Below, one piece after another: positions 34,999 to 43,800 of a stretch of DNA of 64,000 nt (position 1 is the stretch's first letter; each line of letters begins with the position of its first letter). A program made the position numbers and the translations under genes. The notes below the pieces were generated by a model. That model ran no database searches. It had not been told where the DNA came from and was given only the letters and a program-made list of their open reading frames with translations. The DNA comes from Acinetobacter lactucae (lineage in GTDB: Bacteria > Pseudomonadota > Gammaproteobacteria > Pseudomonadales > Moraxellaceae). The DNA is taken from positions 62,001 to 126,000 of the forward strand of contig NZ_LRPE01000023.1 of assembly GCF_001605885.1 (NCBI RefSeq), read 5' to 3'.

Positions 34999-35618
34999 TA
35001 AGCTTGACCTCCAACGTAACTTTGCTGTGCAGTTTTAACGTCAGACTTTACAGTTGAGTCTTGCTGCAACATCGTGTCAATTAACAAGCTGTGCGCTTGA
35101 TCTTGTAAGTCATGAGCAAGACCACGGTTTGCACGTACACAGATGTTGTAAGCCAATACCGCAGGAATCGCAACTGCAAGACCAAGACCCGTCATAATAA
35201 GTGCTTCACCTACTGGTGTAGCCACTTGAGCCAAACCTGCTTGTCCGCTTTTACCTACCGCAACCAGCGCATGGAAAATACCCCAAACAGTACCAAACAA
35301 ACCTACGAATGGTGCAATTGAAGCAATCGTTCCTAAAACCGAAATACCTTTATCAGCATTGGCTTTTTCAGCAGAAATCTGACGAAGTAATGCCTGCTCT
35401 GCAACCGCTTTACGCTGTTCAAAACTCAAAGGTTGTAACTTTGCTTTTAGCGAAGTGATAGCCTGAGAAAGTTGAGCATAAGCTTGTTGTTTTAGTTGGC
35501 GAGTCCCCATCAAACGTAAGATGAAAACTGTCCAGGTAGCAATCGACATTGCCAATAAGATGAAATACAGGGTTTTACTCACTGCATCTGCATGTTGCCA
35601 ATAGATTGAAAAGTTCAT
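34998..35618 (-). CDS. exbB: ExbB, MotA/TolQ-family proton channel subunit
   Basis: 206 residues with three membrane helices: an N-terminal one (about 12-34) and a pair in the C-terminal half, in the SIAPFVGLFGTVWGIFHALV and VGEALIMTGLGLAVAIPAVLAYN segments, which are the ExbB/TolQ signatures. Lies between tonB (43 nt away) and exbD (1-nt overlap). Serves TonB-dependent receptors such as PiuA. Confidence 0.95.
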   Translation of the reverse strand: MNFSIYWQHADAVSKTLYFILLAMSIATWTVFILRLMGTRQLKQQAYAQLSQAITSLKAKLQPLSFEQRKAVAEQALLRQISAEKANADKGISVLGTIASIAPFVGLFGTVWGIFHALVAVGKSGQAGLAQVATPVGEALIMTGLGLAVAIPAVLAYNICVRANRGLAHDLQDQAHSLLIDTMLQQDSTVKSDVKTAQQSYVGGQA

Positions 35619-35661
35619 ATTGAACTCCTGATTAAGGTTAGCCGTTGGGACTCAAATTCAT

Positions 35662-36417
35662 TTAAGGGGTTAAATCAAAGGGTTGCTCTGCTTTAATTGG
35701 ATAAGCAACACCATTTTCCATATAAGGTTTAAATTTCGCACCGCGAACAGCACGGACAACTTTATCATCTAGACTTGAAATACCACTACTTCTCGTCACT
35801 CGTACATTAATAATCTTGCCTTTCTCATCGGCTTCAATGAGTACCATGACAGAGCGTGCTTCGCCTTGTAAATCTTTTGAAGAAACTGTTAAACGTGGTG
35901 AACGGCTCCACTGTACACCCGAACCACCAATTGAAACTCTTTTCGGTGATGGATCTGGAGCAGGTTGAGCTTTAGGCGCTTCTTGTACCACTGGCTTCGG
36001 TTTTTCAACGACTTTTTCAGTAACAGTTGTCGTTGTTGTTACCACTTTAGTTTCAACTTTAGGTTCTGTCTTTACTGTTTCTTTTGGTGTTTCAGCTTTT
36101 TTCACCTGTTGAATTTTTTCCACTTTTTTAGGTGGCGTCACAGGTTTTTCAACAACCTTAACTTCTTTTACCTCTTTTTTAGGTTCCGGCTTTTTAGGCG
36201 GTTCCTTTGGCTTAGGAGGTAGTGGTTTTGGTTGCTCTTGAATTTTTACGAAACGTACCTGTAAAGGCTTCTTCTCGATTGGCTTTAATTCAGCAGGCTT
36301 AATATGGCTGACCGCCCATAAGACCCCGATATGACCAATTGCAACCGCAATTAGTGCAGTGATGACTTTCTTTTTCATCGGATTGGGAGAGTTTAAGGCT
36401 GCGGAAGATTGACTCAT
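35662..36417 (-). CDS. tonB: TonB energy-transducing protein
   Basis: 251 residues: cytoplasmic start, one membrane helix (about 17-34), a long Pro/Lys/Glu/Val-rich periplasm-spanning linker (about 45-155, with PKPLPPKPKEPPKKPEPKKE repeats) and a C-terminal TonB domain (about 165-251). That domain contains VSIGGSGVQWSRSP, VLIEADEKGKIINVRVTRSS and AVRGAKFKPYMENG and ends EQPFDLTP. First in tonB-exbB-exbD. Confidence 0.95.
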   Translation of the reverse strand: MSQSSAALNSPNPMKKKVITALIAVAIGHIGVLWAVSHIKPAELKPIEKKPLQVRFVKIQEQPKPLPPKPKEPPKKPEPKKEVKEVKVVEKPVTPPKKVEKIQQVKKAETPKETVKTEPKVETKVVTTTTTVTEKVVEKPKPVVQEAPKAQPAPDPSPKRVSIGGSGVQWSRSPRLTVSSKDLQGEARSVMVLIEADEKGKIINVRVTRSSGISSLDDKVVRAVRGAKFKPYMENGVAYPIKAEQPFDLTP

Positions 36418-36510
36418 AAGAATCTAATTACCTAATGGATGATGATTTCAGATTTCGATTTATAGAAACGATTTCAAACATCGGATAGAACAATAAAGTG
36501 CCACAATAAT

Positions 36511-36531
36511 AAATGAGAAGTGTTTTCATTT
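36511..36531 (-). promoter_or_regulatory. AT-rich inverted repeat upstream of tonB, possible Fur site
   Basis: AAATGAGAA GTG TTTTCATTT: the 9-nt arms match at 8 positions. It lies about 95 nt before the tonB ATG. Iron control of tonB operons is common, but this site fits the Fur consensus only loosely. Confidence 0.3.
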
Positions 36532-36755
36532 GCAACTATTTTTTGAGAAAAACATTTGCTCTAAATCACTCCTTTGTATCAGTTGAGTGTCTTTGCTTTT
36601 GTTTTCCAGATAGTTACATGAATTGGTATCTCTTGTTCACAATGTATTTACTTTAACTTATATAGTTAAGCTAATTTCACTGTGAATAGATCGGATCCTA
36701 ACATAAATTCATTCAATATTGTTATGTTATATCATTTCAATAATATTTTTAATAT

Positions 36756-36782
36756 AAAAAAACACGCAAGAAGCGTGCTTTT
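36756..36782 (-). terminator. Probable terminator of purU
   Basis: CACGC / GCGTG (36763-36767 / 36773-36777) flanked by an A-run (36756-36762), which becomes the U-tract on the minus strand. Confidence 0.6.
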
Positions 36783-36797
36783 TAAGATAAGCGTTAT

Positions 36798-37661
36798 TTA
36801 AAAAACAACGGTCTTATTGCCATCAACAATAATACGGTCTTCTAAATGCCATTTTACTGCTCGAGCCAATACATTACGCTCTACGTCTTCACCTAGTTCA
36901 CGTAATTGCTCAACATTATAGTCATGGCTTACACGCTCAACGTCTTGCTCAATGATTGGGCCTTGGTCTAGGTCAGCAGTCACATAGTGAGCTGTCGCAC
37001 CAATCAACTTCACACCTTTTTCATAAGCTTGCTTATATGGGTTAGCACCCACGAAAGCTGGCAAGAAAGAATGGTGGATATTGATGATTTTCATTTCCCA
37101 TTTCGCAACAAAATCTTCGCTTAGAATTTGCATATAACGTGCAAGAACCAATAAATCATTGCCCTGCATCATTTCATCAATTTGTGCATAAGCTTCAGCT
37201 TTATTGTCTTTAGTTACTTTAATTACAGTAAATGGAATACCGAAGTTCTCAACAGATTCACGTAAATCTTCGTGGTTAGAAATGACATGTGTAATTTCAC
37301 AAGGCAATGACCCACGTGCATGACGCCATAATAATTCAAGTAAGGCATGGTCGACTTTAGAAACTAAAATACCCACCTTTTTAATATCATTTACGAAAGC
37401 AAGACGCCATTGCATACCATAACGCTCAGCAACGTTCGCAGCAAATGTTTGAATTAAGGCATCTTTACGCGATTGTAAATGATCAAGTTCAAATTCAACG
37501 CGCATGAAATAACGTCCGCCCTGAGCTTCCGTCGCATACTGATCAAGCGCGGTAATATTTGCACCTTGATGGTACAAAAAGCTCGATACAGCCTGTACGA
37601 TCCCAGGCTTGTCTTCACAAGTAATCAGTAAACGGGCTGTATTGGCAGTGGTCATATTCAT
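36798..37661 (-). CDS. purU: Formyltetrahydrofolate deformylase
   Basis: Hydrolyses 10-formyl-THF to formate and THF, supplying formate for PurT and balancing one-carbon pools. From ATG 37661 the protein has 287 residues. An N-terminal ACT domain (LLITCEDKPGIVQAVSSFLY with HQGANI) is followed by a formyltransferase-like domain with INIHHSFLPAFVGANPYKQA (catalytic Asn-His) and ADLDQGPIIEQD (catalytic Asp). The longest frame would start at TTG 37688, only about 12 nt after the predicted transcription start; ATG 37655 is another option. No strong Shine-Dalgarno sequence discriminates. Confidence 0.92.
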   Translation of the reverse strand: MNMTTANTARLLITCEDKPGIVQAVSSFLYHQGANITALDQYATEAQGGRYFMRVEFELDHLQSRKDALIQTFAANVAERYGMQWRLAFVNDIKKVGILVSKVDHALLELLWRHARGSLPCEITHVISNHEDLRESVENFGIPFTVIKVTKDNKAEAYAQIDEMMQGNDLLVLARYMQILSEDFVAKWEMKIINIHHSFLPAFVGANPYKQAYEKGVKLIGATAHYVTADLDQGPIIEQDVERVSHDYNVEQLRELGEDVERNVLARAVKWHLEDRIIVDGNKTVVF

Positions 37662-37706
37662 TTGGTTAATATCACTTAATTGAGTCAAATTTTTAATAAG
37701 CCGAGT

Positions 37707-37735
37707 ATTCTAGCGCTCTAAATAGGCAAGCACAA
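37707..37735 (-). promoter_or_regulatory. Promoter of purU
   Basis: On the minus strand: TTGTGC, a 17-nt spacer and TAGAAT. It abuts the 3' end of the upstream TetR gene. Confidence 0.6.
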
Positions 37736-38428
37736 CTATTCATCTTTTAACGAAGACAAGCTGGCGAATAGATCAGAAGGTCCCAGTGAATCAAGCAACT
37801 GCTCGTAAGTTGCTCGGCTTTCCCCCATAAGATAAGGACCTTCAAGGAAAACCATTTGACGTAAAGCCTGCCAAACCCATTTTTCTTCTAAATGGTTATT
37901 GTCACTGATATGGCCAGACATATATAAAAAGTTTGTCCAGTTGGTTAATACAATCCACAAGTTAATAATGAGCGCTTCAATTTCAGATGGCGTCATTTTC
38001 ATAAGACCAGCATCGACAAAGGCTTGATAAATCTTTTGCCCTTGCTGCATCACCTGCCCCGCAAAACGTGGATAAATCTTTTTAAAGTCTTCGTTACTTT
38101 CAACTAAATGATAGACATCACGATGAATAAAACGGTAACTCCAAAGTTGACCACTTAATACCTGAAAATAGTTGATTTTGTCATTGGTCGTTAATGGTCT
38201 GTCTTCAGGTAAAGAGAGCATATCTAGAGTCTCAACCTGATATTGGTACATTAATTCCTTAATGATTTCATGCTTGTTTCGAAAGTGGTAGTACAAGTTT
38301 CCAGGGCTAATCCCCAACTCCGCAGCAATATGATTGGTTGTAACTGACCGTTCACCTCGCTCATTAAAAAGCTGCAAACTGATTTGTAAAATCCGGTCTT
38401 TTGTCTTCAGAGCTTTAGGTTGAGACAT
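37736..38428 (-). CDS. TetR-family transcriptional regulator
   Basis: 230 residues. The N-terminal helix-turn-helix is typical: TKDRILQISLQLFNERGERS then VTTNHIAAELGISPGNLYYH followed by FRNKHEI. The larger C-terminal ligand domain has no recognisable identity. The gene is divergent from an aldehyde dehydrogenase, and the spacer holds a perfect palindrome overlapping the likely promoter, so local repression of the dehydrogenase and autoregulation are the simplest inference. Inducer possibly an aldehyde or fatty-acid derivative. Confidence 0.9.
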   Translation of the reverse strand: MSQPKALKTKDRILQISLQLFNERGERSVTTNHIAAELGISPGNLYYHFRNKHEIIKELMYQYQVETLDMLSLPEDRPLTTNDKINYFQVLSGQLWSYRFIHRDVYHLVESNEDFKKIYPRFAGQVMQQGQKIYQAFVDAGLMKMTPSEIEALIINLWIVLTNWTNFLYMSGHISDNNHLEEKWVWQALRQMVFLEGPYLMGESRATYEQLLDSLGPSDLFASLSSLKDE

Positions 38429-38480
38429 TTTAATAACCTTTAATAATTCACATGGTTAAGACTTGAACACATAAACTGAC

Positions 38481-38509
38481 TTGACTATTTAGAGTATTTA
38501 CTCTAAAAA
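38481..38509 (+). promoter_or_regulatory. Promoter and TetR-type operator palindrome
   Basis: TTTAGAGTA-TT-TACTCTAAA (38488-38507) is a perfect 9+2+9 palindrome. It occupies the spacer of a promoter-like TTGACT (38481-38486) with a weak -10 TAAAAA 17 nt downstream. A bound repressor there would block the dehydrogenase promoter. Confidence 0.65.
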
Positions 38510-38540
38510 ATAAGTATATCAATATATTTGGTAAGTACCG

Positions 38541-39989
38541 ATGAACAGTCAAACAAAAACAAATCCAGAGACTCAGCTTCCTTATGATGTTAAGCATTTA
38601 CATGATTTGCTTGAACAACAAAAGCTGGCTTACCTACGCCATCCGGTACCCACTGCTAAAGAGCGTATTGATCGTTTAGCTCGTCTTAAAAGAGTCTTGG
38701 TAAAATATCAAGATCAGATTGCCGAAGCAATTAACCTTGATTATGGTAATCGTGCAGTTATGGAAACAAAAATTGGTGAGTTACTCACCAGTTTGGAGCA
38801 GATCAAGTACTACAGTAAACACCTAACTGCGTGGATGAAACCATCAAAACGCCATATTAGTGTATTACATCAGCCTGCAAAAGGTTGGGTACAATATCAG
38901 CCTATGGGTGTCATTGGTATTATTACACCATGGAATTACCCATTATTACTTTCGGTTGGTCCTCTGATCTGTGCACTCGCTGCGGGCAACCATGCCATGA
39001 TCAAAATTTCTAGCGCTTCTCCAAACTTTGGACGAGTCCTTGAAAGTGCACTAGCAGAAGCATTCCCACAAGAATTAGTGGCTGTAGTGAATGGTGGTGG
39101 TGTTATTTCAGATGCTTTTAGTCATTTGCCTTTTGACAAAATGATTTTCACAGGCTCAACCTCTGTTGGTAAAACAGTAATGGCAGCCGCAGCTCAAAAC
39201 CTTGTTCCCGTGATTCTTGAGTTAGGTGGAAAATCTCCTGCCCTTGTGCATGCGTCAATGGACATGAAAGATGTAGCTCAACGTATTGCGGTAGGAAAAT
39301 TATGGAATGCTGGACAAACTTGTGTTGCACCGGATCATATTTTCTTACCAAGAGGCAAAACTGCCGAGTTCATTGAAAACTTTAAATTGATTGTGGCTGG
39401 AATGTACCCTCATTTCCGCAATAACCAAGACTATACTTCTATTATTAATGATAAACAGTACAACCGTATTCAAGGCTATCTCGAAAATGCTCGTGATCAA
39501 GGTGCACGTATTGTTGAAATTAACCCGCAAAATGAAATTTTAGATGATGTCCGTAAAATTGCGCCGACTTTAGTTACTGGCGTGACAACTGCAATGGATA
39601 TTATGCAAAATGAAATCTTCGGGCCTATTCTACCGATCTTAGAATATGACCAAATAGAAGAAGTGATCGAGTTTATTAATAGTCGCCCACGTCCTTTAGC
39701 GATGTATTATTTTGACTATGATCAAGCGCGAGCTGATTATATTGCACAGCACACCCATTCAGGGCATTTCGGAATTAACATGGTGATTACCCATGTTGCA
39801 CAAGACGATTTACCATTTGGCGGAATTGGCGCATCAGGTATGGGTAAATATCACGGACCAGAGGGCTTTTTTAGCCTTTCTCATGAGCGTTCGGTGATGT
39901 CAAATCCAAAACTCTATAGCCTTAAATACATTCTTCCACCGTTCAATAAGCCTATTCATCGTTTCATTTCGAAAACCTTGTTGCGCTAA
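38541..39989 (+). CDS. Coniferyl-aldehyde dehydrogenase-type aldehyde dehydrogenase
   Basis: 482 residues of the NAD(P)-dependent ALDH superfamily. Catalytic Cys261 in NAGQTCVAPDH, general base Glu227 in VILELGGKSP, cofactor motif GSTSVGK and IITPWNYPLLL. The C-terminus ends with a basic hydrophobic segment (YILPPFNKPIHRFISKTLLR), typical of the coniferyl/fatty-aldehyde subgroup, so medium or long-chain aldehydes are also plausible substrates. Divergent from the TetR gene. A terminator follows at 39997. Confidence 0.88.
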   Translation: MNSQTKTNPETQLPYDVKHLHDLLEQQKLAYLRHPVPTAKERIDRLARLKRVLVKYQDQIAEAINLDYGNRAVMETKIGELLTSLEQIKYYSKHLTAWMKPSKRHISVLHQPAKGWVQYQPMGVIGIITPWNYPLLLSVGPLICALAAGNHAMIKISSASPNFGRVLESALAEAFPQELVAVVNGGGVISDAFSHLPFDKMIFTGSTSVGKTVMAAAAQNLVPVILELGGKSPALVHASMDMKDVAQRIAVGKLWNAGQTCVAPDHIFLPRGKTAEFIENFKLIVAGMYPHFRNNQDYTSIINDKQYNRIQGYLENARDQGARIVEINPQNEILDDVRKIAPTLVTGVTTAMDIMQNEIFGPILPILEYDQIEEVIEFINSRPRPLAMYYFDYDQARADYIAQHTHSGHFGINMVITHVAQDDLPFGGIGASGMGKYHGPEGFFSLSHERSVMSNPKLYSLKYILPPFNKPIHRFISKTLLR

Positions 39990-39996
39990 CTGATCA

Positions 39997-40033
39997 AGGC
40001 ATGATCTGTTATACTAAATCATGCCTCGTTTTT
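39997..40033 (+). terminator. Terminator of the aldehyde dehydrogenase gene
   Basis: AGGCATGAT / ATCATGCCT (39997-40005 / 40018-40026) with a T5 run at 40029-40033. Confidence 0.82.
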
Positions 40034-40044
40034 ACCAATTTCGC

Positions 40045-40073
40045 TTGTCTTTTAATCGTATTTTTGGTATAAA
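40045..40073 (+). promoter_or_regulatory. Promoter of rpmB-rpmG
   Basis: TTGTCT (40045-40050), 17-nt spacer, TATAAA (40068-40073). The mRNA leader would be about 75 nt and could carry a ribosomal-protein autoregulatory structure, which I did not identify. Confidence 0.65.
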
Positions 40074-40156
40074 ACGCCCCTTGAATGAATTCATCCGTTT
40101 ACATTTAGTATGACTGGCCACAGATTTGCTGTTGGCTGAATCAATGGAGTTACACC

Positions 40157-40393
40157 ATGTCTAAGGTTTGCCAAGTTACCGGCAAGCGTCCAGTCGTTGG
40201 TAACAACGTCTCACACGCCAACAACAAAACCAAGCGCCGGTTCGAGCCGAACCTGCACCACCACCGTTTCTGGTTAGAAAGCGAAAAACGTTTTGTACGT
40301 CTTCGTTTAACCACTAAAGGTATGCGTATTATTGACAAATTGGGTATCGAAAAGGTTGTTGCAGACCTTCGTGCTCAAGGTCAAAAGATCTAA
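40157..40393 (+). CDS. rpmB: Ribosomal protein bL28
   Basis: 78 residues, [20 protein letters not shown], with [20 protein letters not shown] and the conserved [15 protein letters not shown] block. Large-subunit protein. GGAG 8 nt before ATG. rpmG follows after 12 nt, the usual order. Confidence 0.98.
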
Positions 40394-40405
40394 GGAGTCT
40401 GAGCA

Positions 40406-40561
40406 ATGCGTGATAAGATTCGCCTCGTTTCTTCAGCTGGTACAGGTTACTTCTATACCACGACTAAAAACAAACGTACTATGCCGGAAAAAATGGAAAT
40501 CAAAAAATTTGATCCAAAAATCCGTCAACACGTGATTTTCAAAGAAGCTAAAATCAAATAA
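40406..40561 (+). CDS. rpmG: Ribosomal protein bL33
   Basis: 51 residues starting [20 protein letters not shown] and ending IFKEAKIK; too short for a length-filtered gene list. [20 protein letters not shown] is diagnostic. It lacks the CxxC pairs, so it is the zinc-independent form. AAGGAG lies upstream, and a strong terminator follows. Confidence 0.98.
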
Positions 40562-40572
40562 TTTTAGCCTCG

Positions 40573-40608
40573 AAAAAAACGACTTCTTTATGAAGTCGTT
40601 TTTTTTTG
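40573..40608 (+). terminator. Terminator of rpmB-rpmG
   Basis: ACGACTTC / GAAGTCGT core (within 40573-40586 / 40592-40605), flanked by A and T runs. Confidence 0.92.
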
Positions 40609-40708
40609 CATTTTTTTTATACCTACCTTTTTGTTAAACTTTCTCTACATTCCGCCTTGGCATTTTTTATGCTTGTCTTTAGCCTAACTCACGTAAAAGG
40701 AGTTTTTA

Positions 40709-42418
40709 GTGCCGCATGACGTAGATTTAATTATTTTACTTGCTGTTGGTTTCGGCGTTGCCCTCATTTTTGGCTATATTGCAGCCCGATTACGACTTCC
40801 CCCTCTTATCGGCTACTTAATTGCCGGAATTATTATTAGCCCAAATACACCAGGTATAGAAGCAGATATTCACCTTGCCAACCAGCTTGCAGAACTCGGG
40901 GTAATGTTCTTGATGTTTGGTGTAGGGATGCACTTTTCATTAAAAGACTTATTATTAGTTCGTCGTATTGCCTTACCAGGTGCCATTTTACAAATCGCTG
41001 TTGCAACCTTACTGGGTATTGGCGTTTCAATGCTATGGGGCTGGAGTTTTGGCTCTGCACTCGTTTTTGGCTTAAGTCTGTCGTGTGCGAGTACGGTAGT
41101 ATTATTAAAAGCCTTAGGAGACCGAGGTCTTTTAGATTCAGTTAACGGCAAAATTGCTGTGGGTTGGCTGTTAGTCGAAGATTTGGTGATGGTACTCGTT
41201 TTAGTACTTCTTCCAGCTACAGCTGTTTTACTCGGTGGCAAAGCACCAGCAGGTGCAGATGGTAATATCTGGTTAACACTTGGGATAACCTTATTAAAGG
41301 TGATTGGCTTTATTGCCTTTATGCTCATTGTAGGCAAGCGCGTTGTGCCGATTATCATGCAGTTTGTTGCTCGTTTAGGGTCAAGAGAGCTATTTACGCT
41401 GACTGTCGTCGCTGCTGCCGTTTCGATTGCTTACGGTTCATATGCTATCTTTGGGGTTTCAATGGCTTTAGGAGCATTCTTTGCAGGCATGGTCGTTAAA
41501 GAATCAGACTTTAGCCATCGTGCAGAAGAAGAGACTCTCCCACTACGTGAAATTTTCTCGATTTTATTTTTCGTTTCTGTAGGTATGCTGTTTGATCCAC
41601 ATATTCTTGTGGAGAGCCCACTACATATTTTAGCTGTTATTGCAATTATTATGGTGGGTAAGACTCTTGCAGCAATGGCATTGGTTTTATTCTTCCGCTA
41701 TCCAATCAATACGGCTTTAACAGTTGGGGCCAGCCTTGCACAAATTGGCGAGTTCTCATTTATTTTGGCAACCCTTGGTGTTTCTTTAGGCCTATTAAGT
41801 TTAGAAGCTCAAAATCTGATTCTAGCAGGTGCTTTATTTTCAATTACGCTTAACTCATTCATCTTCTCAGCCATTGAGCCTGTACAACGCTGGATTCGTG
41901 AGCGTTCTCACTTAGCCCGACTTCTTGAACGTAGTGGTGACCCATTAGCAATGTTACCCGATGAAGTTGATCAAGCTTACTTACGTGATCAGGTTGTGAT
42001 TGTGGGATATGGCGGTGTAGGACGACGTATTACTGAAAATTTAATTAATGAGAATATTAAGGTCGTTATTGCAGAAGAGAATCGTGAAATCGTAGAAAAA
42101 CTGCGTCAGGCAAATATTGCTGCGGTGAGCGGTGTTGCTACCGAACCAAGTGTTTTAATTCAAGCACATATTATGCATGCACGACTCTTGGTGATCTCAC
42201 CAATGGATATTTTAGATATTCACCGTATTGTGGCGATTGCCAAGCAATTAAACCCTCAAATTCAGGTATTAATTTGCGCGGAAAGCAAAGAAGAAGCTGC
42301 TGTTATCCGTGACGAAAATATTGGTGAAGTGTTCTATGCAAAAGAAGAAATGGCAAAGAATATGAGCCACCACATATTAAATCAGATCGAGTTGGCTCAT
42401 CAGTCAACAATTCATTGA
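40709..42418 (+). CDS. ybaL: CPA2-family cation/proton antiporter with TrkA-N domain (YbaL-like)
   Basis: 569 residues starting at GTG 40709 with AAAAGGAG well placed. About twelve membrane helices (residues 5-395) form a Na+/H+ exchanger domain with LPPLIGYLIAGIIISP, MFGVGMHFSLKDLL and LVEDLVMVLVLVL (the ED pair expected in CPA2 antiporters). A cytosolic NAD-binding TrkA-N domain follows (about 428-545) with VVIVGYGGVGRRI and an acidic residue in VVIAEENREI. Related to KefB/KefC and YbaL; probable K+ or Na+/H+ exchange. Confidence 0.88.
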   Translation: MPHDVDLIILLAVGFGVALIFGYIAARLRLPPLIGYLIAGIIISPNTPGIEADIHLANQLAELGVMFLMFGVGMHFSLKDLLLVRRIALPGAILQIAVATLLGIGVSMLWGWSFGSALVFGLSLSCASTVVLLKALGDRGLLDSVNGKIAVGWLLVEDLVMVLVLVLLPATAVLLGGKAPAGADGNIWLTLGITLLKVIGFIAFMLIVGKRVVPIIMQFVARLGSRELFTLTVVAAAVSIAYGSYAIFGVSMALGAFFAGMVVKESDFSHRAEEETLPLREIFSILFFVSVGMLFDPHILVESPLHILAVIAIIMVGKTLAAMALVLFFRYPINTALTVGASLAQIGEFSFILATLGVSLGLLSLEAQNLILAGALFSITLNSFIFSAIEPVQRWIRERSHLARLLERSGDPLAMLPDEVDQAYLRDQVVIVGYGGVGRRITENLINENIKVVIAEENREIVEKLRQANIAAVSGVATEPSVLIQAHIMHARLLVISPMDILDIHRIVAIAKQLNPQIQVLICAESKEEAAVIRDENIGEVFYAKEEMAKNMSHHILNQIELAHQSTIH

Positions 42419-42425
42419 CCCATAT

Positions 42426-42456
42426 AAAAAGCGTACTCAAGAGTACGCTTTTTTTA
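42426..42456. terminator. Terminator after the ybaL-like gene
   Basis: AAAAAGCGTACTC / GAGTACGCTTTTT (42426-42438 / 42441-42453). Usable on both strands; it meets the convergent gene ending at 42454. Confidence 0.88.
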
Positions 42457-42732
42457 ACTCAAGAATTTAGGCTGTTCGTCTAATACCTCAGCCTGCCACT
42501 CGTTTACCTGCTTTTCCAGCAGTCCAAATAATGCAGCCTGAATCATATGCTGAGCAACAACTGGAGTCTGCTCACCCAAGATTGCTTTGACTTCATCGCT
42601 AAATTGAATTTTAACCAAGGGTTCATTCTCAGAACCTGCATTACGCAAGGCGAGTTCACCACCTTCGAGTTGAACTAATTCCAACACTGCTTCTTGATTT
42701 CCAAATAACTCTTTCAATTGCTGTATAGACAT
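42454..42732 (-). CDS. Small conserved-type protein, unknown
   Basis: ATG 42732 gives 92 residues (MSIQQLKELFGNQEAVLELV), with GGAGG 6 nt upstream; the longer frame from 42783 is unsupported. The product is acidic and soluble, and ends with AALFGLLEKQVNEWQAEVLD then EQPKFLS. No family recognised with confidence. Convergent with the antiporter gene. Confidence 0.7.
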   Translation of the reverse strand: MSIQQLKELFGNQEAVLELVQLEGGELALRNAGSENEPLVKIQFSDEVKAILGEQTPVVAQHMIQAALFGLLEKQVNEWQAEVLDEQPKFLS

Positions 42733-42844
42733 ATACTTCCTCCATGTTTCAACATGGTGGCAAAGCACCCTTGCACTTTGCATCTCTTGTCTTATTTATA
42801 TAGGCACACCTAGTCTAAATTTCAAGCATCTAGGCAGTTTAATT

Positions 42845-43348
42845 TTAGAACTCGACCATTTCGTTACGAAAACCATCAATTAAATGACTTAATTCTCGGT
42901 GCCATTCACGCAAGATTTTAACATCTGGCAGCCAAGACTGAGGCCCTTGTGTCACTTTAATAATGAGATTAGAAGAAGTTTCTTCTTCTGGAGTCGGTTC
43001 TTTTGGTTCTGGGGCGTATTGGCACATACGATAAGCTCGTTTTAACTCCGCAACAAAACCATCTTTTGCCAATTGCTGCAAAACGGACACTTCAGGAGAA
43101 ACCTGTCCTTTTGCCGCCATATGTTCCTCAATAGATTTTAAAGTGGGTTGCAAATCATTTAAACGGTAATAACGTACCAATTCTTGTAAGAAGGCTAACA
43201 TTGCGCCATGTAAATGAAATACAGCTGCTTCACGGTAAGCTTGTACCTGTTGCACATGATCGGTCTGCTCTGCCTGTTGACACGCTAGACGTGCAAAATA
43301 GAGCTTCTGATTGGTACGATCGGCATGATAACGAGCAACACGTGACAT
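42845..43348 (-). CDS. DUF6586-like protein
   Basis: ATG 43348 is preferred (AGGA about 9 nt upstream); it gives 167 residues starting MSRVARYHADRTNQKLYFAR. The alternative ATG at 43378 has no ribosome binding site. The N-terminal R-TNQKLYFARLAC motif and helical content resemble DUF6586 proteins of pseudomonads. An acidic, Pro/Glu-rich stretch (PEPKEPTPEEE) precedes a C-terminal helix pair. Cytosolic, function unknown. Confidence 0.7.
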   Translation of the reverse strand: MSRVARYHADRTNQKLYFARLACQQAEQTDHVQQVQAYREAAVFHLHGAMLAFLQELVRYYRLNDLQPTLKSIEEHMAAKGQVSPEVSVLQQLAKDGFVAELKRAYRMCQYAPEPKEPTPEEETSSNLIIKVTQGPQSWLPDVKILREWHRELSHLIDGFRNEMVEF

Positions 43349-43428
43349 AAATAAACTTTCCTGTTTTAAAATCGCCATTGCAACAGCTATTCTTAGCTTA
43401 ACGACTCCATTGATAAAATCAACGTTAT

Positions 43429-43791
43429 TTATGGTAAATCCAGCTCAACTTGATAAATTTTACGTTTAGCTAAAATTTTTACTGGCTGTTTTATAGGGCG
43501 CACATTACTTAAGACCCAAGCAAAGTACCCTTCACTCCAAGCAGATGCACAGGCTAATTTGACTTCATCATTTCGCCAAGCATGAACAGAGTCGACATCA
43601 ACTAAAGCGACAGCAACTCCTTCTTCTTCATCAGTATCTTTGACCAGAAAGTTCTGGTTTTCGACAATTAATAGATCTTTCACTGGTAACTGTGTAGGCA
43701 TCCATGAACGCACTTCAAGTATTTTTACACCTTCAGCAATACGAGTACCATTTGGCGTTACAATCGAGAGAGCTAAAAATTGTCTTTTCAT
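43429..43791 (-). CDS. ASCH-domain protein
   Basis: 120 residues. MKRQFLALSIVTPNGTRIAE then GVKILEVRSWMP shows the ASCH pattern (ALSI ... G-x-K-x-x-E-x-R-S-W), a PUA-like fold associated with RNA binding and, in some members, nucleoside hydrolysis. VHAWRNDE and GYFAWVLSNVRPI complete the domain. It begins 9 nt after the RRM gene on the same strand, so the two are probably one operon of small RNA-binding proteins. Confidence 0.8.
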   Translation of the reverse strand: MKRQFLALSIVTPNGTRIAEGVKILEVRSWMPTQLPVKDLLIVENQNFLVKDTDEEEGVAVALVDVDSVHAWRNDEVKLACASAWSEGYFAWVLSNVRPIKQPVKILAKRKIYQVELDLP

Positions 43792-43800
43792 AAGAACAAC

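Larger units (their letters stand above)
36418..36797. other. Spacer upstream of tonB, after purU
   Basis: About 380 AT-rich bases. It contains an inverted repeat that could be a Fur-type operator (listed separately) and the terminator of purU at the left end of that gene's downstream side. No gene seen. Confidence 0.55.

Noticed and set aside
35965..36222. Phe/Arg-rich frame antisense to tonB
   Set aside because: It is the reverse reading of the Pro/Lys-rich TonB linker; biased composition keeps it open.
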